From: Actibacterium sp.
Lineage (GTDB): Bacteria > Pseudomonadota > Alphaproteobacteria > Rhodobacterales > Rhodobacteraceae
Direction: 5' to 3'
Assembly: GCA_016278325.1 (NCBI GenBank)
Contig: JADQCB010000027.1
Span: forward strand, 1-43,006
Length of the DNA: 43,006 bases
The notes below the pieces were generated by a model. That model was not told where the DNA came from and made no database searches. It saw nothing but the letters and a program-made list of their open reading frames with translations. Positions 1-8,743 of the stretch are shown piece after piece (position 1 is the first letter of the stretch; the number at the start of each line of letters is the position of its first letter). The translations under genes were made by a program, and so were the position numbers.

Positions 1-36
1 CAGGCCGTGTGCGACGCCGACCGGTCCCGAAAACGA

Positions 37-78
37 TCAAAAATCGAGGTGCCCGTAAGTTTGTATATCGCTATCCAT
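37..78 (-). CDS. short ORF with a near-perfect ribosome binding site
   Basis: A minus-strand ATG at 76-78 is preceded by AGGAGG with 6-base spacing, one of the best ribosome binding sites in the window. The frame stops after only 13 codons (TGA at 37-39). It could be a leader peptide. It could also be the start of a gene running off the left edge whose frame is broken near the T-rich run at 40-44; the neighbouring frame stays open from 41 to 1. I recognise no family. The start signal is seen directly; any product is uncertain. Confidence 0.25.
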   Translation of the reverse strand: MDSDIQTYGHLDF

Positions 79-264
79 CTGACACCTCCTGCTGTGCAGG
101 CGTCATCTCGGACAGCAGGTCACCTCAAACAACGAGGGCGATGGCCCGGCGCTTACGCTCAATCAGCGAACTCATCGCGCAGCTTTTCGTGTTGCTGTCC
201 CGCGAACCCGCGAAAATTCGCGTGTAATGGCCGGCCCTGCCCGCTTCCACGGACCCTGGCGCTC

Positions 265-278
265 TTGATACGGATTAA
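265..278 (+). promoter_or_regulatory. FNR/Dnr-type box upstream of the P-type ATPase
   Basis: TTGAT-ACGG-ATTAA matches 9 of the 10 conserved positions of the FNR/Anr/Dnr half-site pair (TTGAT-N4-ATCAA). It lies about 75 bases before the preferred ATPase start. This suggests oxygen- or nitric-oxide-responsive control, as is known for pump genes in low-oxygen regulons of denitrifiers. The match is seen; regulation is inferred. The remainder of 79-264 shows no gene I can support. Confidence 0.5.
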
Positions 279-352
279 GGCAGGTCACGTTCGTGTCGTG
301 CACCTTGGTTCAGCGTTCGGCATGGCCTGCGCACCTGGATGCAGATTGCTTG

Positions 353-3094
353 ATGGCGGAGATGACCGTGCCAGAATCCCGGCTTGAAAAACCATTTTCA
401 ATGACAGTTCAACAGGTTGCGCGTGCGTTGCGGGTTGACCCCGGGCGGGGCCTCGACGCGACGGACGCGGCGGCGAGGCTGAAAACTTATGGGGCGAACC
501 AGCTACGGACAAAACGCAAGAAGGGCAAGTTCGCGATTCTCGTCCATCAGTTCAGCAGCATCATCGTCTGGCTGCTTGCCGGTGCCGCGCTGCTGTCGCT
601 CTTCCTGGGCGACATACCCGAAGCGGCGGCCATCGCGGTCGTCCTGCTGATCAACGGGGCGATCGGATTTTTCACCGAGCTCCGGGCGGCACGGTCGATG
701 GAAGCGCTGATGGCGATCGCCGAGATGAAGACGCGCGTGCGGCGCGGTGGCGATCTGCACCGGATCGACGCGCATGACCTTGTGCCGGGCGATATCGTGA
801 TCCTGGACGCGGGCGACGTCATCACCGCCGATTTGCGGCTCGTCAGGGCATCGAACCTTCAGGTGGATGAATCCGTGCTGACCGGTGAATCCGCGCCGGT
901 GGTCAAATCCACCGATCCGGTCGGGCCGAACGCGGTTCTGGGCGATCGCAGCAGCATGGCGTTCAAGGGAACGGCGATTACCCAGGGCGCGGCAGAAGGG
1001 CTGGTCGTCGCGACGGGGATGGCAACCGAACTCGGCCGGATCAGCGATCTGGTGCAGGGCGCCGAATCCGAGGTTGCGCCCCTTGAGCGCAGGCTCGACC
1101 GGCTGGGCCATCGGCTGATCTGGCTGACGATGACGCTGACCATATTGACCATCGGGGCGGGCCTGTTGCAGGGGCAAGGCGGCGTGGCCATGCTTCAGAC
1201 CGGGATCGCCCTGGCCATCGCGGCGGTGCCCGAGGGGTTGCCGGTTGTCGCGACCCTGACCCTGGCGCGCGGGATGTGGCGGATGAGCCGGCGCAACGCG
1301 CTGATCACCCGCCTGTCCTCGGTGGAAACCCTCGGGGCCACCACCGTCATCCTGACCGACAAGACCGGCACCCTTACCGAAAACCGCATGACGGTGATGC
1401 GCTATCTTCTGGACGGGTCGGATGTCGATGTCGATCTCGCCCCGGGCCCGCGCGCGGGGCCTTTCCTGGACAAGGAGCAGGCGGTCGATCCGTCCAGCGA
1501 CGCCCGGCTCGGCTGGGCCATCCGCATCGGGGCGCTGTGCAACAGCGCCGAGCTCGGCGACGGGGCCGGCGACCGGTGCTCCGGCGACCCGATGGAAATC
1601 GCACTTCTCCGGGTCGCACGGGCCGCGGGGCCGGAACGTCCGGGGGCCGAGTTGGCCGCAATCCGCGAACACGCCTTCGATGCCGCGTCGCGGATGATGG
1701 CCAAGGTCTATCAGGACGATGATGGCTATCTGGTTGCAGTCAAGGGCGCCCCCGAGGCGGTCATCGAAATCTGCGCGCGGGTGATGACCCGCGATGGCGT
1801 TCAGGCCATGGACGACGGTGCGCGCATGGCCTGGCGAGAGCGCGGTGCGCAAAGCGCGCAAGAGGGTTTGCGCCTGCTGGGCCTGGCGATGAAACGGGCC
1901 GAGGGCCCGGATGTGCCCCCCTATGAGGGGCTGACGTTGATCGGCCTGGTATGTCTTCTCGATCCCGTGCGCGCGGGTGTGCCCGACGCGATCCGGGCCA
2001 GCCGGCAAGCCGGTGTCGAGGTGGTCATGCTGACCGGCGATCATGCCGATACGGCCGCGACGATCGCACGCAATGCGGGGCTCGGGGATGGCGACCTGAC
2101 CGTGATCGAGGGCACCGAGCTGGGCGAGATCGACCCGGACAGGATCAGCGATGCCGACCATGCACGCATCCTGTCGGCCGATGTCTTCGCCCGCGTCGCG
2201 CCCGAGACCAAGCTGACCCTGGTCGAGCTTTACCAGAAGGCCGGGCATGTCGTCGCGATGACCGGCGACGGGGTCAACGATGCCCCGGCGCTGAAGAAGG
2301 CGGATATCGGCATCGCGATGGGGCTGCGTGGCACCCAGGTCGCGAAGGAGGCCGCGCATATGGTGCTGCAGGACGATGCCTTTGACACGATCATCGTCGC
2401 AATGCGCCAGGGTCGCGTCATTTTCGACAATATCCGCAAATTCGTGGTCTACCTGATGTCGTGCAATGTCAGCGAGGTTCTGGTGGTCGGGGGTGCCGTC
2501 GGGGCGGGCCTGCCGATGCCGCTTCTGCCGCTTCAGATCCTGTTTCTGAACCTGGTGACGGACGTGTTTCCGGCCTTTGCGCTCGGGTTGGGGGCGGGGG
2601 ACGAAAACATCATGCGAAAACCGCCGCGCGACCCGGAACAGGCGATCCTGAACCGGCCGCGATGGGTGCTGATCGGCTTTCTCGGCGCGTCGGTCACAAT
2701 GGCCACACTGGGGGCATTCGCGCTTGGCCTGTTCTGGCTTGATCTGCACCCCGGGCAAGCGATCACGGTCGCCTTCGTGACGCTTGCACTGGCGCAGCTC
2801 TGGAACGTGTTCAACATGAGCGATTCCGGATCGGGGCTTTTCCTGAACGAGGTGACGCGCAACCCTTATGTCTGGGCCGCGATCGTCCTGTGCCTCGGGT
2901 TGATCGGCGGGGCGCTGTGGGTGCCGTGGCTGGCGGCGTTGCTGGGGCTTGCCGATCCCGGTTGGGCCGGGCTTGCCATCGCGGCAGCGAGCAGCCTGGT
3001 CCCGCTCGGGCTCGGGCAGGCATGGCTTTTCGCGGCCGGGCCGGACTGGCTGGAGGGCGACGGCCGCGCCCGCCCGCACCGAACGCGGGGGTGA
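353..3094 (+). CDS. P2-type cation-translocating ATPase (Ca2+-ATPase-like)
   Basis: Inner-membrane ATP-driven cation pump of about 913 residues, the usual length for bacterial P2 ATPases. In order it shows an N-terminal cation-ATPase domain, the TGES actuator loop (about 177-180), PEGLP in the fourth membrane segment (293-297), the phosphorylated Asp336 in DKTGT, a KGAPE nucleotide-binding motif and the TGDGVND hinge (about 637). Late membrane segments carry an N-x-x-E pair (CNVSE) and NLVTD, the residues that bind calcium in SERCA-type pumps, so Ca2+ export is the best guess; other cations cannot be excluded. The start is uncertain: a GTG at 293 and ATGs at 353, 362 and 401 are in frame and none has a strong ribosome binding site. 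It stands alone behind the FNR-like box at 265. Confidence 0.9.
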   Translation: MAEMTVPESRLEKPFSMTVQQVARALRVDPGRGLDATDAAARLKTYGANQLRTKRKKGKFAILVHQFSSIIVWLLAGAALLSLFLGDIPEAAAIAVVLLINGAIGFFTELRAARSMEALMAIAEMKTRVRRGGDLHRIDAHDLVPGDIVILDAGDVITADLRLVRASNLQVDESVLTGESAPVVKSTDPVGPNAVLGDRSSMAFKGTAITQGAAEGLVVATGMATELGRISDLVQGAESEVAPLERRLDRLGHRLIWLTMTLTILTIGAGLLQGQGGVAMLQTGIALAIAAVPEGLPVVATLTLARGMWRMSRRNALITRLSSVETLGATTVILTDKTGTLTENRMTVMRYLLDGSDVDVDLAPGPRAGPFLDKEQAVDPSSDARLGWAIRIGALCNSAELGDGAGDRCSGDPMEIALLRVARAAGPERPGAELAAIREHAFDAASRMMAKVYQDDDGYLVAVKGAPEAVIEICARVMTRDGVQAMDDGARMAWRERGAQSAQEGLRLLGLAMKRAEGPDVPPYEGLTLIGLVCLLDPVRAGVPDAIRASRQAGVEVVMLTGDHADTAATIARNAGLGDGDLTVIEGTELGEIDPDRISDADHARILSADVFARVAPETKLTLVELYQKAGHVVAMTGDGVNDAPALKKADIGIAMGLRGTQVAKEAAHMVLQDDAFDTIIVAMRQGRVIFDNIRKFVVYLMSCNVSEVLVVGGAVGAGLPMPLLPLQILFLNLVTDVFPAFALGLGAGDENIMRKPPRDPEQAILNRPRWVLIGFLGASVTMATLGAFALGLFWLDLHPGQAITVAFVTLALAQLWNVFNMSDSGSGLFLNEVTRNPYVWAAIVLCLGLIGGALWVPWLAALLGLADPGWAGLAIAAASSLVPLGLGQAWLFAAGPDWLEGDGRARPHRTRG

Positions 3095-3135
3095 CATCGT
3101 GCCGCCTGAATCGATTCGAACGAAAGCCCGGTATT

Positions 3136-3208
3136 GTCAGGTTCCCCTTGATGCGCCAGACCGTGTCGCAAGCTCCCCCATGCCGACCCAGGCTGACGGG
3201 AACCTGAC
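3136..3208. repeat. 11-bp perfect inverted repeat upstream of the response regulator
   Basis: GTCAGGTTCCC at 3136-3146 is the exact reverse complement of GGGAACCTGAC at 3198-3208. The 51-base spacing is too long for a good RNA hairpin but suits two protein-binding sites. The right arm overlaps the tandem CTGACGG repeats listed separately. Confidence 0.5.
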
Positions 3209-3230
3209 GGATCGGCCCGCCCCCCGTCAG
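3193..3230 (+). promoter_or_regulatory. candidate OmpR-type operator (CTGACGG repeats)
   Basis: CTGACGG occurs at 3193-3199 and 3204-3210 with an exact 11-base period, one helical turn, which is the spacing of OmpR/PhoB-family half sites. An inverted copy (CCGTCAG) lies at 3224-3230. The cluster sits about 60-100 bases before the response-regulator start, so autoregulation is the simplest reading. The repeats are seen; the function is inferred. Confidence 0.45.
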
Positions 3231-3289
3231 CCGGGCGTAAGGCTGGCCGGGCAACAACCGACGGAACGGGCCGAGGACCGCCAAGCGCC

Positions 3290-3949
3290 ATGCGAATATT
3301 GCTGATCGAGGATGACACCGTTCTGGGCGCCGCCGTGCGGGACCAGATCGCGGGCGACGGACAGTCGGTGGACTGGGTCACGCGGCTTGATGAAGGCGGC
3401 GACGCGCTGGCGGGCGCCGGCTATGACCTGATCCTGCTGGACCTGATGCTGCCCGACGGGCGCGGGGTCGGATTTCTTCGGGCGCTGCGCGCGCGCGGCG
3501 ACGTGACGCCGGTCATCATCCTGACCGCGCTCGACCAGGTCTCGGACCGGATCGAGGGGCTGAATGCCGGGGCCGACGATTACCTGGTCAAGCCGTTCGA
3601 CCTGGCCGAGTTATCGGCGCGGATCGGATCGGTCGCACGGCGCTACAGCGGAAATCCGAACCCGATCCTGACCCATGGCGGGCTGGAAATCGACATTGCC
3701 GCGCGCCGGATAAGCCGCTCGGGCTCGCCGGTGCAACTGACTGCCCGCGAATGGGCCCTTTTCGAGGCGTTCCTGACCCGGCCCGGCCAGCTCCTGTCGA
3801 AGGCGCAGCTGGAAGAAAAGCTCTATGCCTTCGACACCGAGGTCGAGAGCAACACGATCGAGGTTCATGTCAGCCGGCTGCGCAAGAAACTGGGCGCCGG
3901 CATCATCCAGACCGAGCGCGGCCTGGGCTACCGGCTGGGCCCGGCATGA
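3290..3949 (+). CDS. OmpR/PhoB-family response regulator
   Basis: A 219-residue two-domain transcription factor. The receiver domain (1-115) has the acidic pair ED(D) at 7-9, phospho-acceptor Asp51 in LLDLMLP, Thr79 and Lys101 in LVKPF. The C-terminal winged helix (about 125-217) has the usual LTAREWALFEAFL start and a terminal RGLGYRL hairpin. It shares a 4-base ATGA overlap with the downstream kinase, so the two form a co-translated two-component system. It resembles the QseB/TctD/PmrA group; the stimulus is not evident. CTGACGG repeats upstream suggest it controls its own operon. Nearby targets could include the ATPase upstream, but no matching repeats were seen there. Confidence 0.93.
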   Translation: MRILLIEDDTVLGAAVRDQIAGDGQSVDWVTRLDEGGDALAGAGYDLILLDLMLPDGRGVGFLRALRARGDVTPVIILTALDQVSDRIEGLNAGADDYLVKPFDLAELSARIGSVARRYSGNPNPILTHGGLEIDIAARRISRSGSPVQLTAREWALFEAFLTRPGQLLSKAQLEEKLYAFDTEVESNTIEVHVSRLRKKLGAGIIQTERGLGYRLGPA

Positions 3950-5334
3950 GGATGCCACGCAGCCTTCGGATCCGGCTGGCAATCTCGATCGGTGGCCTGT
4001 TGAGCCTGCTGTGGATCTCTGCCGCCGGGCTGACCGCGGTGGTCCTGCGGCACGAAATGGACGAGGTCTTCGATTCCGCCTTGCAGGAAAACGCGCAGCG
4101 CCTGATGCCGCTGGCCGTCATGGAAATTCTCGGGCGCGAGGAATCGGCCCTGCCCCAGCGGCTGGCGACGGTCCGCGCGCATGAGGAACTCTTTACCTAT
4201 GTCGTGCGGGATCGACAGGGGCACATCCTGCTGCAATCGCACGCCGCCGAGCCAGCCGCATTCCCGCCCTATGACGGACCCGGGTTTCGCCAGACCGCGA
4301 CTCACCGGCTTTACAACGACGCGGCGCTTCAGGGCAGCATCCGGATCACCGTCGCCGAGCCGCTGGCGCATCGTGCCACGGCGGCCCACGAGATGCAGAT
4401 GGCGCTCGGGCTGCCGCTTCTGGTCGTGATTCCCCTGGCGCTTGTGGCGATCATTCTGGCGGTCCGGGCCAGCCTGGCCCCGCTGAACCGCTTTCGGCAA
4501 GGGCTGGATGCGCGCAACGCGCTGGATTTGTCGCCGGTCCCGGCCAGGGATCTTCCGACCGAGATCGCCCCGATGGCCCAGACACTCAACGGCCTGCTGG
4601 ATCGGCTGAAAGCGGCTTTCGACGCCGAGCGCAGTTTTGCCGCCAATGCCGCGCATGAGTTGCGCACCCCGCTTGCCGGGGCGATCGCACAGGCCCAGCG
4701 GCTGCGCGCGGAAACCGCCGATCCCGCGGCCCGGGACCGCGCCAGAGAGATCGAGGCCACGCTCAAGCGGCTGACCCGCCTGTCCGAACGCCTGATGCAG
4801 CTTGCCCGGGCCGAGGGCGGGCGGCTGCGGCTGGAGCGGGCGTCGGACTTGCGCGACGTGGCGCGCGTCGTCATCGCGGATTTCGTTCGCACCAACCCGT
4901 CCGGACGCATCGCGCTTGCGTTGCCCGAAACGCCGGTCATGTCCGACCTTGATCCTGACGCCTTCGACATCCTGTGCCGGAACCTGGTCGAAAACGCGCT
5001 GCGCCACGGCGCCGAAACCCGCCCGGTCGATGTGACGCTGACCGCCGATGGCCGATTGATCGTCGAAAACGAGGGCCCGGCACTGGCGCGCGAAACGCTG
5101 GCACGGCTCACCGCCCGTTTCGAGCGCGGCGCGGCCGGAACCGGCGGCAGCGGCCTCGGCCTTGCCATCGTCGCCGCCATCGCGACGCGGATCGGCAGCC
5201 CCCTTGTCCTGGACTCGCCCCGCCCCGGCCGCGAAACCGGGTTCATGGCAAGCTTGCGGTTGCCTGTCGTGCCCGCCGGCGATGTTGGCGGGCCTTCGAC
5301 ATCGCCCCCCGCACCATCGCAACGGCAGAATTGA
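3946..5334 (+). CDS. sensor histidine kinase (EnvZ/QseC type)
   Basis: Membrane histidine kinase of 462 residues, partner of the preceding response regulator. It has a first membrane segment at about 9-34, a periplasmic sensor region of about 115 residues, a second segment at about 152-174, a HAMP-like linker, and a dimerisation/phosphoacceptor helix with His237 in AAHELRTPLAG. An HATPase domain follows with an N-box (RNLVENALRHG) and a G-box (GGSGLGLAI). The start is set by the ATGA overlap with the regulator stop at 3946-3949; the ATG at 3952 is an alternative. The sensor region has no motif I recognise. The C-terminal 20 residues are Pro/Ser-rich and probably disordered. Confidence 0.92.
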   Translation: MRMPRSLRIRLAISIGGLLSLLWISAAGLTAVVLRHEMDEVFDSALQENAQRLMPLAVMEILGREESALPQRLATVRAHEELFTYVVRDRQGHILLQSHAAEPAAFPPYDGPGFRQTATHRLYNDAALQGSIRITVAEPLAHRATAAHEMQMALGLPLLVVIPLALVAIILAVRASLAPLNRFRQGLDARNALDLSPVPARDLPTEIAPMAQTLNGLLDRLKAAFDAERSFAANAAHELRTPLAGAIAQAQRLRAETADPAARDRAREIEATLKRLTRLSERLMQLARAEGGRLRLERASDLRDVARVVIADFVRTNPSGRIALALPETPVMSDLDPDAFDILCRNLVENALRHGAETRPVDVTLTADGRLIVENEGPALARETLARLTARFERGAAGTGGSGLGLAIVAAIATRIGSPLVLDSPRPGRETGFMASLRLPVVPAGDVGGPSTSPPAPSQRQN

Positions 5335-5364
5335 ATTTTCCGACGCGCAGGCAAGGGCCCGGGG

Positions 5365-6159
5365 TCAGGGCGTCGACATTCGGGCGCCCTCGAAACGGGT
5401 GACGGCAATCCCGGCATCGGACAGCCCTTTGCGCACGGCCCCGGCGATGGCCACGGCCTGCGGCGTGTCGCCATGCAGGCAGATCGTGTCGATCCGGGTC
5501 GGGATATTCTTGCCGCCTTGCGTGATGATCGCACCGGCGCGCAGCATCGCGACCGTCCTTTGCGCCGCTTTTTCTGGGTCGTGGATGACGGCGCCGGGCT
5601 GGCCGCGGTCCACAAGGGTGGCGTCCTCGGCATAGGCCCGATCGGCAAAGATTTCGCAGGCCACCCGACACCCGAGTTCGGCCGCCGCATCCTGCTGCGC
5701 GGTCCCTGCAAGGACCACGACGATCAGATCGGGCGTGACGGACAGGGCCGCCTCATAGCAGGCGCGGGCAGTCGCCTTGTCCTCGGACGCCATGTTGGAC
5801 AGCGCGCCGTGCAACTTCAGATGCCGGACCGCCGACCCATTGGCGCGGGCGATCGCCTGGGCGGCCCCCAGCTGATAACGCACCAGGTTGCCCAGGCTGC
5901 CTGGCGAAAGCTGCATTCGGCGGCGGCCGAAGCCCTGAAGATCGGCAAAGCCGGGATGCGCACCGATACCGACGCCGCGCCCGACCGCGGCGCGCATCGT
6001 TTCGGCCATCACATCCCAGTCGCCCGCATGCAGGCCGCAGGCGATATTGGCCGAGGTCACGATATCGAGCAACGCGGCATCGTCGCCCATGCGCCAGGGG
6101 CCAAAGCCTTCGCCCATGTCGGCGTTCAGATCGACCGTCGTGATCATCTTTTGCTTCAT
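5365..6159 (-). CDS. pxpA: 5-oxoprolinase subunit A (LamB/YcsF family)
   Basis: Subunit of the prokaryotic ATP-dependent 5-oxoprolinase, which opens 5-oxoproline (pyroglutamate) to glutamate; it acts with PxpB and PxpC in the cytoplasm. The 264-residue protein shows the family signature DLNADMGEGFG near the N-terminus, then ANIACGLHAGD, GVGIGAHPGF and LKLHGAL, the His/Asp-rich motifs of the LamB/YcsF barrel. It is the last gene of pxpB-pxpC-pxpA, overlapping pxpC by 4 bases. The in-frame ATG at 6147 gives an N-terminus closer to typical homologues and is a possible true start. It converges on the histidine kinase with only 30 bases between. Confidence 0.93.
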   Translation of the reverse strand: MKQKMITTVDLNADMGEGFGPWRMGDDAALLDIVTSANIACGLHAGDWDVMAETMRAAVGRGVGIGAHPGFADLQGFGRRRMQLSPGSLGNLVRYQLGAAQAIARANGSAVRHLKLHGALSNMASEDKATARACYEAALSVTPDLIVVVLAGTAQQDAAAELGCRVACEIFADRAYAEDATLVDRGQPGAVIHDPEKAAQRTVAMLRAGAIITQGGKNIPTRIDTICLHGDTPQAVAIAGAVRKGLSDAGIAVTRFEGARMSTP

Positions 6160-7175
6160 CCTTCCAGGTCGTCACCGGCGGTCACGCCGCTGATCAGTTG
6201 CAGGCCGAGAAGATCGCGAATCTCATGCGGATCGCGGATCAATGGCGTGAGGGTCTTGCGCAACCCCGCGATGTGGTCGCGCGCACGGGATTCCGCCGCA
6301 ACCCCTTCGTCGAGCGTGACGAAGCGAAACCTCAGCAAAGCGCCCGGCGGCGCCTGCGCCACGATGGGCAGATCGCATGGCAGCACCGCGCAGATGCGCG
6401 GATACCCCCCCGTCGTCTGGCATTCGGCCAGCAGAACGAAAGGCGTTCCGTCCCCGGTAATCTGGATATCCCCGGGCAGGACCACCTCGGAAAGAAGGCG
6501 CAGCCCGGCCTCGGTGTGAAACACCGTATCCTGCCCTGTCAGACGGATGCCCATGCGACTGCCGCGGTTATCGCGACGGAATGCCGTCGACTCGAGCCGC
6601 GCGCGTTGCGCCGGGGAAAAGAAATCGGTCTGAAGACTGGGCACCACGCGCACCGTGCCGCCATCGAACCGCGCGCTGGCCGGCAGGCGCATCCCGACCG
6701 CCCCGGGCGCGGCATCCGGGCCCACCGGCAGCCGGTCGCCGGCCTGAACGGTGCGCCCGATGCCGGCCGCCAGGTGGGCGCTTCGCGCGCCCAGCCAGGC
6801 GGGGCCGTCGATGCCGCCCCCCAGGTGCAGATAGCCGTAACTGCCGGCCTCGACGGCGCCGATCGTCAGAGGCGCGCCCGCGGGCAGCAGGTGGCTGGCA
6901 TTCCAGGCGATCGGGGTGCCGTCGATCGTGGCGCGCATGGGCGCGCCCGTCAACGCAATGCGCATGTCGGCGCCGGCCTCGAACGTCCCGCCGATCCCGG
7001 CCATTTCCAGCACCGCGCAGGCGATGTCCTGCCCCAGCAGGGCCGCCCCTTCGGCCAGGGCCAGCCGGTCGACCGCGCCACCGCGCGACAACCCCAGGCC
7101 AAGATGGCCGGGCCGTCCGGTATCCTGCACGCTGACACCCGGGCCTGCCTTGCGGACAAGCAGGTCGCGCGTCAT
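6156..7175 (-). CDS. pxpC: 5-oxoprolinase subunit C (biotin-dependent carboxylase-like family)
   Basis: Subunit of the PxpABC 5-oxoprolinase, in the family also called allophanate hydrolase subunit 2 or KipA. It has 339 residues, the normal length for a stand-alone subunit. Family features include VQDTGRPGHLGLGLSRGGAVD near the N-terminus, the GYLHLGGGI segment mid-protein and ECQTTGGYPRI near the C-terminus. Its ATG overlaps the pxpB stop (7172-7175) and its stop overlaps pxpA, so translation of all three is coupled. No biotin is involved despite the family name. Confidence 0.92.
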   Translation of the reverse strand: MTRDLLVRKAGPGVSVQDTGRPGHLGLGLSRGGAVDRLALAEGAALLGQDIACAVLEMAGIGGTFEAGADMRIALTGAPMRATIDGTPIAWNASHLLPAGAPLTIGAVEAGSYGYLHLGGGIDGPAWLGARSAHLAAGIGRTVQAGDRLPVGPDAAPGAVGMRLPASARFDGGTVRVVPSLQTDFFSPAQRARLESTAFRRDNRGSRMGIRLTGQDTVFHTEAGLRLLSEVVLPGDIQITGDGTPFVLLAECQTTGGYPRICAVLPCDLPIVAQAPPGALLRFRFVTLDEGVAAESRARDHIAGLRKTLTPLIRDPHEIRDLLGLQLISGVTAGDDLEG

Positions 7176-7927
7176 GGGATGGCCGCGGCAATCGCGCCGC
7201 CATCTGGATCTTCCTGCATCGCGCTGAGTTTCTCACGGTCCGTCCGCTCGAAAAGCACCTCGTCGCCGGGGCGCAGCACGAAGGGGTCGTCGGCTTCCGG
7301 GCGGAACGGACGAAAGGCGGTTTGCCCGACATGGCGCCAGCCGGTGGGCGCACTGACGGCGAAAAGAACCAGCTGCCGGATCGCCACGGTCAGGGCGCCT
7401 TCGGGAACGCGGTCGGTCAGTGTCCGTTGCCGCGGAATATCCCAATCCGGGTCCAGCTCGCCCAGATAGGGCTGGCCGGGGGCAAATCCGATCGCCTGCA
7501 CCCGCACGCGCGTTCGTGACAGCGCTTGAACCGCTTGCCCCCGGGTCAGGCCGGCGGCGGCGGCGGCCTCGGGCAGTTGCGGCGCCAGCGCAGGGTCGTA
7601 AACCGTCGGGATCCGCCAGAAACGCCGCCCACCGGGCAGCGGCGCGGCGTACCAGTCCCGGGTTTGCAGCAATCGCGACAGATGCGCGCGCACCGTTTCG
7701 TGCGAAACGCCAAGCGGGTCGAAGCACAGGCAGGCAGAGACCAGCGAGGTCGCGCATTCCTCGACCCATGTCCAGTTTTCGCGCTCCACCGCCGCGCCGA
7801 AGGCCAGCGCGGCCCGGTTCGCCGGTTCGCTCAGACGCGCGCCGAAGCTGACCAGCATCCTGTCGATCCCGGCATTGCGGATAGCCGGCCAGTCGTCGGT
7901 TTGGCGCGCAGGTTCAGACAACGTCAT
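7172..7927 (-). CDS. pxpB: 5-oxoprolinase subunit B (allophanate hydrolase subunit 1 family)
   Basis: First gene of the pxpBCA operon; PxpB pairs with PxpC in the ATP-dependent ring-opening complex. About 251 residues. Typical motifs are an N-terminal GIDRMLVSFG, HETVRAHLSRLL, then GFAPGQPYLGEL and PTGWRHVGQT near the C-terminus, which form the substrate-binding core. I place the start at the ATG at 7925-7927 because AGGGA lies 7 bases upstream; the GTG at 7946-7948, seven codons earlier, has only a weak site. The 214 bases between this gene and phnN must carry both divergent promoters. Confidence 0.92.
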   Translation of the reverse strand: MTLSEPARQTDDWPAIRNAGIDRMLVSFGARLSEPANRAALAFGAAVERENWTWVEECATSLVSACLCFDPLGVSHETVRAHLSRLLQTRDWYAAPLPGGRRFWRIPTVYDPALAPQLPEAAAAAGLTRGQAVQALSRTRVRVQAIGFAPGQPYLGELDPDWDIPRQRTLTDRVPEGALTVAIRQLVLFAVSAPTGWRHVGQTAFRPFRPEADDPFVLRPGDEVLFERTDREKLSAMQEDPDGGAIAAAIP

Positions 7928-8141
7928 TCGGAAATCCCTGGTCGTCACCGAATTGCGTGCCGAGCCTATCCCAGGCGGCGCCGCAGATACAGGGCGGTTT
8001 GCATGATCGCGCGGATTGCCCCTGCGGCGGAATGGTGCCAGACATCATGCACGATTTGCAGGTGATCCTGACAGGGGGAAACCGGCCCGCAATGATGCGC
8101 GATCTTTTCAACCATGGCGGCGGTCGTGCGCCGCCCGCGCC

Positions 8142-8696
8142 ATGAGCCCGGGACGGCTGATCGCCGTTGTCGGCCCCTCAGGCGTGGGCAAGGACAGCCT
8201 GATTGTGGCGATTGTCGCGGCCTGTCCGGGGCTTTGCCGGGCGCGGCGTGTCATAACCCGCCAGCCCGATGCCGGTGGAGAGGACTTCGAAGCCATCAGG
8301 GAGGCAGAGTTCGCGCGCCGCCGCGCCGCCGGCGACTTCGTGTTATGGTGGGCGGCTCATGGGCTGCATTACGGGATTCCGGCCGCGACGCGGCAGGTTC
8401 TGGCCGGCGGGCGCGATGTGATTGCCAACCTGTCGCGCGGCGTGTTGGCGGATGCACAGATGGCCTTTCCGCGCCTTCACGTGCTGTCTCTCACCGCCCC
8501 GCCAGAAGTTCTGGCGCAAAGGCTGGGGGCCCGGGGCCGCGAGGATGCGGCCGGCAGAGCCCGACGCCTTTCGCGGAGCGCGCCGCCGATGCCGCCGGGT
8601 CTGGCCGTCACCGAGATCGACAATGGCGGCGCGCTTTCAGACAGCGTCGCCGCAGCGATTGCCGCGCTCTATCCCGACGCGGACGCGGCGCGTTGA
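8142..8696 (+). CDS. phnN: ribose 1,5-bisphosphate phosphokinase (PhnN-like)
   Basis: Predicted P-loop kinase that phosphorylates ribose 1,5-bisphosphate to PRPP, the last step of the C-P lyase route. The 184-residue protein has a Walker A loop GPSGVGKD at 11-18, an RRVITRQ region as in guanylate-kinase-like proteins, a WWAAHGLHYGIP segment typical of PhnN, and a C-terminal LTAPPEVLAQRL. No other phn gene is in the window, so it is an orphan here and may serve PRPP salvage or a phn cluster elsewhere. The ATG at 8142 gives the expected N-terminus just before the P-loop; a small upstream frame ends across this start (8143-8145) but is unconvincing. Confidence 0.85.
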   Translation: MSPGRLIAVVGPSGVGKDSLIVAIVAACPGLCRARRVITRQPDAGGEDFEAIREAEFARRRAAGDFVLWWAAHGLHYGIPAATRQVLAGGRDVIANLSRGVLADAQMAFPRLHVLSLTAPPEVLAQRLGARGREDAAGRARRLSRSAPPMPPGLAVTEIDNGGALSDSVAAAIAALYPDADAAR

Positions 8697-8743
8697 AAGG
8701 CACGGCGATCATGTGCCCGGACGCGGTATCGGCGTGCCGGCCG

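Noticed and set aside
503-3097. 864-codon open frame opposite the P-type ATPase
   Set aside because: Antisense shadow of a clear gene; typical of high-GC DNA, with no domain and a composition rich in Arg, Pro and Gln.
8049-8145. Small frame ending across the phnN start
   Set aside because: About 32 codons, no ribosome site, no recognised family; the ATG/TGA overlap with phnN looks accidental.
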